A stretch of DNA of 64,000 bases. It comes from Frateuria_A sp049727805. GTDB lineage: Bacteria; Pseudomonadota; Gammaproteobacteria; Xanthomonadales; Rhodanobacteraceae. This document shows positions 59,719 to 64,000 of this stretch, one piece after another. Location of the stretch: contig NZ_JBCNYA010000002.1 in NCBI RefSeq assembly GCF_049727805.1, forward strand, positions 124,001 through 188,000, written 5' to 3'. Numbering within the stretch: the stretch's first letter is position 1; every line of letters begins with the position of its first letter. The position numbers and the translations under genes are program-made. The notes under the pieces were generated by a model. The model was not told the DNA's origin, did not search any database, and saw only the letters and a program-made list of their open reading frames with translations.

Positions 59719-60768
59719 TCAGTAGTACACGTACACCGTTACCGCATCGAAATAATCGCCGCCCGCAGGCATGCCCTGGTTGGCGGCGATCTTGCCGTAG
59801 ACGGTGTAGCTGTCGCTCGCGTTGCTCGGCTGCGTGTCGGTTCCGTCGGTGTTGCCCCAGACGTTGTTGAACCCGCTGTCGCGGTAGAGCTGGTAGGCGA
59901 CGTAATCGCTGTGGGTCGGGCCGCCGCGCAGCTGCCGGCTGCCGTTCTGGTAGTTCTTCCCGTTGTCCAGCCCCACCCGGTAGCCGTTGTGGAAGTTGCA
60001 GGCGACGGTCAACGTAGTGGTCGCGGTAAGCCCGCTGGGATCCCCGTTGGCCACGCCGAAATCCATCGGGCTGGTGGTCACCTGACAGGTTTTCTGCATG
60101 TTGGCCGACACCATGAAGCCGCCGATGCTGCCGCCGCCCGAAGCGCCGGCGCAGCCGACACCGGACGCTCCGGTGTCGAAGGCCACGTCGCCACCGCCGT
60201 AAAGGGCGCTGTAGGTGCCGGTCTTGTTGGAGTTGTACGAAACCTGGCTGGCGTCGATCTGCGCGTAGATCGGCACCGTGACGGGCGGGCTGGTCCCGGG
60301 AACGCCGCCTAGTGCCGCGGGCACCGATACGGTGCGCACATAGGGCGTTCCCCATTTGCCGGGGGTGTTGTACTTGCTGCCCCAGCCCTGGGTTCCGTTG
60401 ACGTCCAGAAAGAGCTGGTAATCAAGGTTGCCGTTGCGCGGTCCGTCCATCGAACGCTGCGTGGCGCCGCCCGGATTGCCGATGCTTATGCAGGCGTCGA
60501 TGGTCTTGGCCACGGCGTTCGTGTTGCTGCAGTAGTAGGTCAGGAAGCCGGTGGTCTGCAGGTTGCTGTTGCCGTTGAACGTCACATCGAGACCCCAGTA
60601 GGAGGGATCGACGTTGCCGAAGGTGACACTGGTGATGGTCGCGCTGCAGCTGACGCCGGCGACGCTCGCCTGCGCCGCGTCGAGCGGGGCCATGCCGGAG
60701 GGCGCCAGCCACTGGCACAGGGCGAACAACCCGCCCAGCCACAGCCAGATGCGAATGCGTCGGATCAT
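59719..60768 (-). CDS. Two-domain SCPU protein, putative tip adhesin (CsuE-like)
   Basis: 349 aa. Signal region about 1-33. It contains two SCPU domains (about 35-190 and 205-349). Paired cysteines are at AGVSCSATI, TYYCSNTN and DACIS in the first and GVGCAG, KTCQVT and TVACNFHNGY in the second. Ends DYFDAVTVYVYY. The two-domain size matches CsuE, the tip adhesin of the Acinetobacter Csu pilus. It overlaps the usher stop by 4 bp. Convergent with the single-domain subunit gene (68 bp between). Confidence 0.88.
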   Translation of the reverse strand: MIRRIRIWLWLGGLFALCQWLAPSGMAPLDAAQASVAGVSCSATITSVTFGNVDPSYWGLDVTFNGNSNLQTTGFLTYYCSNTNAVAKTIDACISIGNPGGATQRSMDGPRNGNLDYQLFLDVNGTQGWGSKYNTPGKWGTPYVRTVSVPAALGGVPGTSPPVTVPIYAQIDASQVSYNSNKTGTYSALYGGGDVAFDTGASGVGCAGASGGGSIGGFMVSANMQKTCQVTTSPMDFGVANGDPSGLTATTTLTVACNFHNGYRVGLDNGKNYQNGSRQLRGGPTHSDYVAYQLYRDSGFNNVWGNTDGTDTQPSNASDSYTVYGKIAANQGMPAGGDYFDAVTVYVYY

Positions 60769-63173
60769 GGCGCCTTCTCCTTCGTGCAGGTGAGCGGTCC
60801 GATCTGCGGGATGCCGTCGCCCTGCTTGCGGTAATCGAAGCGGGTGCTGCAGGTGCCGCCTTCGGGCAGGCTCACTTCCAGCACGTTGTGCTCGTCCAGC
60901 GCGTCCAGGTAGGCCGCGCCGTCGAAGCCCACCATCGCCGCCTCTCCGTCCTCCCCGCGAACGCGCACCTGGCTGCCCAGCGGCAGTGGCTTGCCGGCGG
61001 CATCGCGCAGCAGCACCGAGGCGGCACGGATCGGCTTGAGGTCGAAGCGCACCAGCGTGCCGGCGCGGTCGGTGGGCGAGGCCTGCAGGTCGATCGGACC
61101 CACGTGCACGTCGGCCGGCAGCTGCATCGGGTCGATGCTCAGCTTGTTGTTCTGGTAGGCGTTGAGCGGCGTGACCAGGAGCAGGCCGTGCTCGTCGGTG
61201 TGGCCGATCGGGTTGTTCTCCAGCTTCACCGGTACGTCGGGGACGCCCTCGGTGGAGACCACCGCGAAGCCGTTGTAGATGCTGCGCGCGGCGAAGGCAT
61301 GGCCGCCCATCAGCACCAGCGCGCCGTTGCCGCCGGCGTACGCGGTGCTGTCGCCGCTGAAGCGCATGACGCCTGCCTGCGCCTGGCCGTAGCGGCCCAG
61401 GTAATCCAGTTCGGCCAGGCCGGTATGGGCGCCCTCGCCCTGCTGCGTCTGCGCGCGCCAGCCGAAACCGCCCTCGGTCGGCAGCGAGCGGGTGATGCTG
61501 GCGTCGAGCATGTTGCGGCTGCCCTGGTGATCCAGGCCGGTGCTCATGAAGGTGCGATCGTCCAGCGACAGGCTGAAGCTCAGGAACACGCTGCGGTCGC
61601 GCGCGTCATCCAGATTCTGGTTGAGGTTCAGGCTGAGCGAGGCGCTGCGGCCGAACGAGCGGTACCAGTAGCCGCTGGCGTAGCGGCTGGTCTGGTCCAG
61701 GTAGCGCAGGTGCACGTAGCTGACGCCGAAGTTGCCGAGCACGCGGGTGCTGATGCCGCCCTGCACGCTTGCACTCAGCCGCGGCGACGGACTGCCGTAC
61801 AACGCGGCCACGTCACGGTAGCCGCTGCTGCTGTGCGTGCCCTGCGCGCTGAAGTTGAAGCGGTTGTTGATCCACTGGTAGCCCAGGCTCAGCTGCGAGC
61901 CGTCGAGCCCGCGATAGCTGCTGCGTGCCGCCGACGCTGACAGCACGCCGGCGGGACCGAGCAGCCAGTCGCCGCCGACACCGGCGTTGGCGAGGTTCTT
62001 CGCCACCTCGGCGTGTGCGCTGGCGGTGAACCGGTCGGTCAGGCCGCGGCGCCAACTGCCGCTGCCCATCGGGTCGCGCGCATAGGAGAACGAGCGCAGG
62101 CCGTAGTCCTCGCGCACGAAACCGAGCCCGGCCGACCAGTCGGTCAACCCCTTCTGCAGCAACTGCTGGGCGTCGTACAGCGCGAAGTCCACCGTGGTGA
62201 CGCGGCCCAGCGCGTCGGTCAGCACCAGTTGCGCGTTGCCTGCGCCGTTGATGCCCGGTACCGCGTTGAGCTGGAACGGGCCGACCGGGACCTGGCCGCT
62301 GTACTGCTTCATGCCGTTGACGTACAGCTCCACCTGCGAGGGCAGGGTCGCCTGGCCGAGGAACTGCGGCAACGGCGCGGTGACGCGGTAGGGCTGCAGC
62401 GCGAAGTTGGTGCCGATCTGTACGCCGCCGATGCGGGTCGGACGCGACCACGACGTGCCGCCGGTAAGCGTATCGCCCGCTTCCAGCGTGAGCATGTGCT
62501 CGGGAAACGAGCGGGTCCAGGTGGTGTCCAGGCGCACCGAGCGGCCGCGCCAGTCGCCGTCGGTGCGGTTGGCCTGGGTCAGCCCGGTGCTGCTCAGCAC
62601 GCCGGCGCCGCCGAACAGGCGCAGCTCGGTGTAGGCGCTGGCGGTGGCACCACCTTGCGTGTCGTGGGTGGCGTAAAGGTTGTAGTTGAGCAATGCGCCA
62701 GGCGAGGCGCTGGCGTGCGGCGCCGACCGCCCCTGCGTGCTGATCACGTGGGTCGAGAGGCGCAGCAGCTTCAGCGGCACGGTGAGCGTGGCCGACTGCT
62801 GTTGCGCGTCGTAGCTCACCTGGACCCCGGACAGGCTGTCCAGGCGGATCGGATCGGGGCCGTCCGCCGGCAGCAGGAAACCCAGCTGCTGCAGGGTGGC
62901 GCGCGAGGCCCACAGCTTGCCGTCGCGGTAGCCGAAGTGCACCAGGCCGCGATGGGTGCCGTTGAGGGTGAGGTCCAGGTAGAGGTCGGTGGCGTCGATG
63001 GACGCCATCGCGCCCACCGGGTCGAGCGCCAGCGCGGTTCCCGCGGCCGCGTCGGGACCGCTGTCCAGGTCGACCGCCATCGCGCGCGTGGCGGTGGCGA
63101 TCAGGCAGGGCAGCAGCAGCGACTCAGCGAGCGCGATCGGCCAGCGAGATCGTTTGCGTGGCCTTCGCGCCAT
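60765..63173 (-). CDS. Outer-membrane usher protein of the Csu type
   Basis: 802 aa. The start at 63173 lies 50 bp inside the chaperone gene; it is supported by GGAGG 9 nt upstream and by a clear signal peptide beginning there (MARRPRKRSRWPIALAESLL, cleavage near AMA-VD). The usher parts are an N-terminal domain, then the barrel with YNLYATHDTQGGATASAYTE and RVTAPLPQFLGQATLPSQVE, a plug-type PLNAYQNNKLSIDPMQLPAD, and a C-terminal domain with VRGEDGEAAMVGFDGAAYLD. It folds and secretes the pilus fibre through the outer membrane. Confidence 0.93.
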   Translation of the reverse strand: MARRPRKRSRWPIALAESLLLPCLIATATRAMAVDLDSGPDAAAGTALALDPVGAMASIDATDLYLDLTLNGTHRGLVHFGYRDGKLWASRATLQQLGFLLPADGPDPIRLDSLSGVQVSYDAQQQSATLTVPLKLLRLSTHVISTQGRSAPHASASPGALLNYNLYATHDTQGGATASAYTELRLFGGAGVLSSTGLTQANRTDGDWRGRSVRLDTTWTRSFPEHMLTLEAGDTLTGGTSWSRPTRIGGVQIGTNFALQPYRVTAPLPQFLGQATLPSQVELYVNGMKQYSGQVPVGPFQLNAVPGINGAGNAQLVLTDALGRVTTVDFALYDAQQLLQKGLTDWSAGLGFVREDYGLRSFSYARDPMGSGSWRRGLTDRFTASAHAEVAKNLANAGVGGDWLLGPAGVLSASAARSSYRGLDGSQLSLGYQWINNRFNFSAQGTHSSSGYRDVAALYGSPSPRLSASVQGGISTRVLGNFGVSYVHLRYLDQTSRYASGYWYRSFGRSASLSLNLNQNLDDARDRSVFLSFSLSLDDRTFMSTGLDHQGSRNMLDASITRSLPTEGGFGWRAQTQQGEGAHTGLAELDYLGRYGQAQAGVMRFSGDSTAYAGGNGALVLMGGHAFAARSIYNGFAVVSTEGVPDVPVKLENNPIGHTDEHGLLLVTPLNAYQNNKLSIDPMQLPADVHVGPIDLQASPTDRAGTLVRFDLKPIRAASVLLRDAAGKPLPLGSQVRVRGEDGEAAMVGFDGAAYLDALDEHNVLEVSLPEGGTCSTRFDYRKQGDGIPQIGPLTCTKEKAP

Positions 63174-63864
63174 TGATCGTTGCCTCCAGCGTGCCGGTTC
63201 CGGCGAAGACCGTCGCCGACTGCTTGAGCGTCCAATGCATGGTGGCGCCCGGGAGCACGTAGCCCAGCAGGCCGCCAGCGATGTCCGTGCGCTTGCCTGC
63301 ACGGTCGAGGTAACTGATTTCGGCCAGTTGGGCGTGGCCGGTGCCGGTGTTGGAAACCACCAGCGCGGCATGGTCGCCCTCGCGCTGCAGCGTCCAGTGC
63401 AGGTCGGGGGCCACGGCCGTCCCGCCCTGCGGCTCCACGAACACCGGCACCGAGTAATGCAGGACGAACTGCAGGCCCTTGCGTCCGCTTTCCTTCACCG
63501 GCAGCTCGTCGATGGCCAGCCGGTAGGCCGCCTCCGCGGCGCCGCCTGACGGCGGCGCGCCGATCCGGATCACCCGGATCAGCTGGCGGTCGCCCGGCCC
63601 GATGCCGAGCATCGGCGGGCTGATGACCAGGTCCTGCGAGGGCGTGAGCTGGTCCGCGCCATCGGCCTGGGTCCAGCGGTACACGCGCACCTGCGCGTGG
63701 ACCTGATCGGTGCCGGTATTGCTGAGCCACAGGCCGTCGGCATGCTGCACCGGCTGCAGGGTCAGCGATACCGGTGCGACCTGCAGGCCGCTGGCCCACG
63801 CGCTGGCGCCGGCGAGAAGCAGGCCGGCGCACAGCAGCAGGCGGAAGGTGGAACGCCGGGCCAT
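63124..63864 (-). CDS. Periplasmic pilus chaperone (Csu/CsuC-type)
   Basis: 246 aa. The signal peptide is about 1-24 (RLLLCAGLLLAGASAWASGL). The immunoglobulin-like chaperone fold is visible: LQVAPVSLTLQPVQHADGLW, VRVYRWTQADGADQLTPSQD, PPMLGIGPGDRQLIRVIRIG, then a second domain LHWTLQREGDHAALVVSNTG. The PP-x-x-x-I-x-P-G segment is typical of the archaic chaperones of the Csu group. It keeps subunits stable until the usher takes them. Follows a subunit gene 7 bp upstream. Confidence 0.92.
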   Translation of the reverse strand: MARRSTFRLLLCAGLLLAGASAWASGLQVAPVSLTLQPVQHADGLWLSNTGTDQVHAQVRVYRWTQADGADQLTPSQDLVISPPMLGIGPGDRQLIRVIRIGAPPSGGAAEAAYRLAIDELPVKESGRKGLQFVLHYSVPVFVEPQGGTAVAPDLHWTLQREGDHAALVVSNTGTGHAQLAEISYLDRAGKRTDIAGGLLGYVLPGATMHWTLKQSATVFAGTGTLEATINGAKATQTISLADRAR

Positions 63865-63871
63865 CGCTTGC

Positions 63872-64000
63872 TCAGTAGGTCACGTTGACCGAGACGGTGT
63901 CCGCGTACGAATCCGGCGTGACGTTGAGGTTGGCAGCCAGCACCTTGCCGTAGACGGTGTAGTTCTGGCTGTTGCCGTTGCCCGTGGAGTCCTGGGTGTT
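63872..64000 (-). CDS. SCPU-domain pilus subunit (3' part only)
   Basis: The last 42 codons of a subunit gene that continues beyond the right edge; its start is not in the window. The end shows SQNYTVYGKVLAANLNVTPD and then a final beta strand (SYADTVSVNVTY), the same pattern as the C-terminus of the CsuE-like protein. It is probably one of several CsuA/B-like subunits preceding the chaperone in a Csu-type operon. Confidence 0.82.
   Translation of the reverse strand, partial: NTQDSTGNGNSQNYTVYGKVLAANLNVTPDSYADTVSVNVTY

Overview
The window is GC-rich chromosomal DNA with tightly packed genes on both strands, many overlapping by 4 bp. The gene families point to a gammaproteobacterium of the Xanthomonadales, most likely Rhodanobacteraceae-like (Dyella/Rhodanobacter/Frateuria type). 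The pointers are monomeric NADP-isocitrate dehydrogenase, UbiB/UbiJ/UbiE, a XanB/ManC-type bifunctional enzyme, an FHA-CpaF Tad locus, a Csu-type usher locus and abundant REP-like palindromes between genes. This placement is an inference from gene content; no rRNA or tRNA gene was found in the window.

Bases 1-24800 are mostly core metabolism and RNA modification. They hold a truncated LysE exporter, an acyltransferase, ribosome rescue (arfB), tRNA/rRNA modification (truC, trmL, rluE), quinone biosynthesis (ubiJ-ubiB, and ubiE 20 kb away), a large M16 protease, isocitrate dehydrogenase, formaldehyde detoxification (frmA), several regulators (LysR, Lrp), an exported acid phosphatase, transporters, a GST and a small DUF2249-FmdE pair. 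Bases 24803-25774 contain no convincing gene. Most of this stretch is one nested palindrome of about 830 bp, followed by a clear promoter/operator for a MarR regulator.

Bases 25775-45300 start with a marR-FUSC-DUF1656-HlyD efflux operon of the aromatic-acid (AaeXAB) type. Then come ttcA, an aromatic aminotransferase, rdgC and a YgjP-like metalloprotease. A small sugar-nucleotide group follows: a phosphotyrosine phosphatase, a GDP-fucose-synthase-like protein that has lost its catalytic residues, and manC. After these are an M28 peptidase, a periplasmic helical protein paired with a cysteine-rich regulator, rluF, the yadGH-type ABC exporter and ferredoxin-NADP reductase.

Bases 45383-58924 carry a Tad-like (type IVb pilus / type IVc secretion) locus. 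It has an OmpA protein, Flp-like pilins, TadG- and TadE-like pseudopilins, CpaB, the secretin CpaC, an FHA-CpaF ATPase fusion, TadB, TadC, a DUF192 protein, a TadD-like lipoprotein and three secreted proteins of unknown function. No TadZ/CpaE and no prepilin peptidase are present here. Bases 59183-64000 hold a second surface-fibre system, a Csu-type chaperone-usher locus with spore-coat-U domain subunits that runs off the right edge. The two systems together suggest a segment devoted to adhesion and surface attachment. The FHA-CpaF Tad locus with its unassigned secreted proteins is the part most likely to hold undescribed biology.
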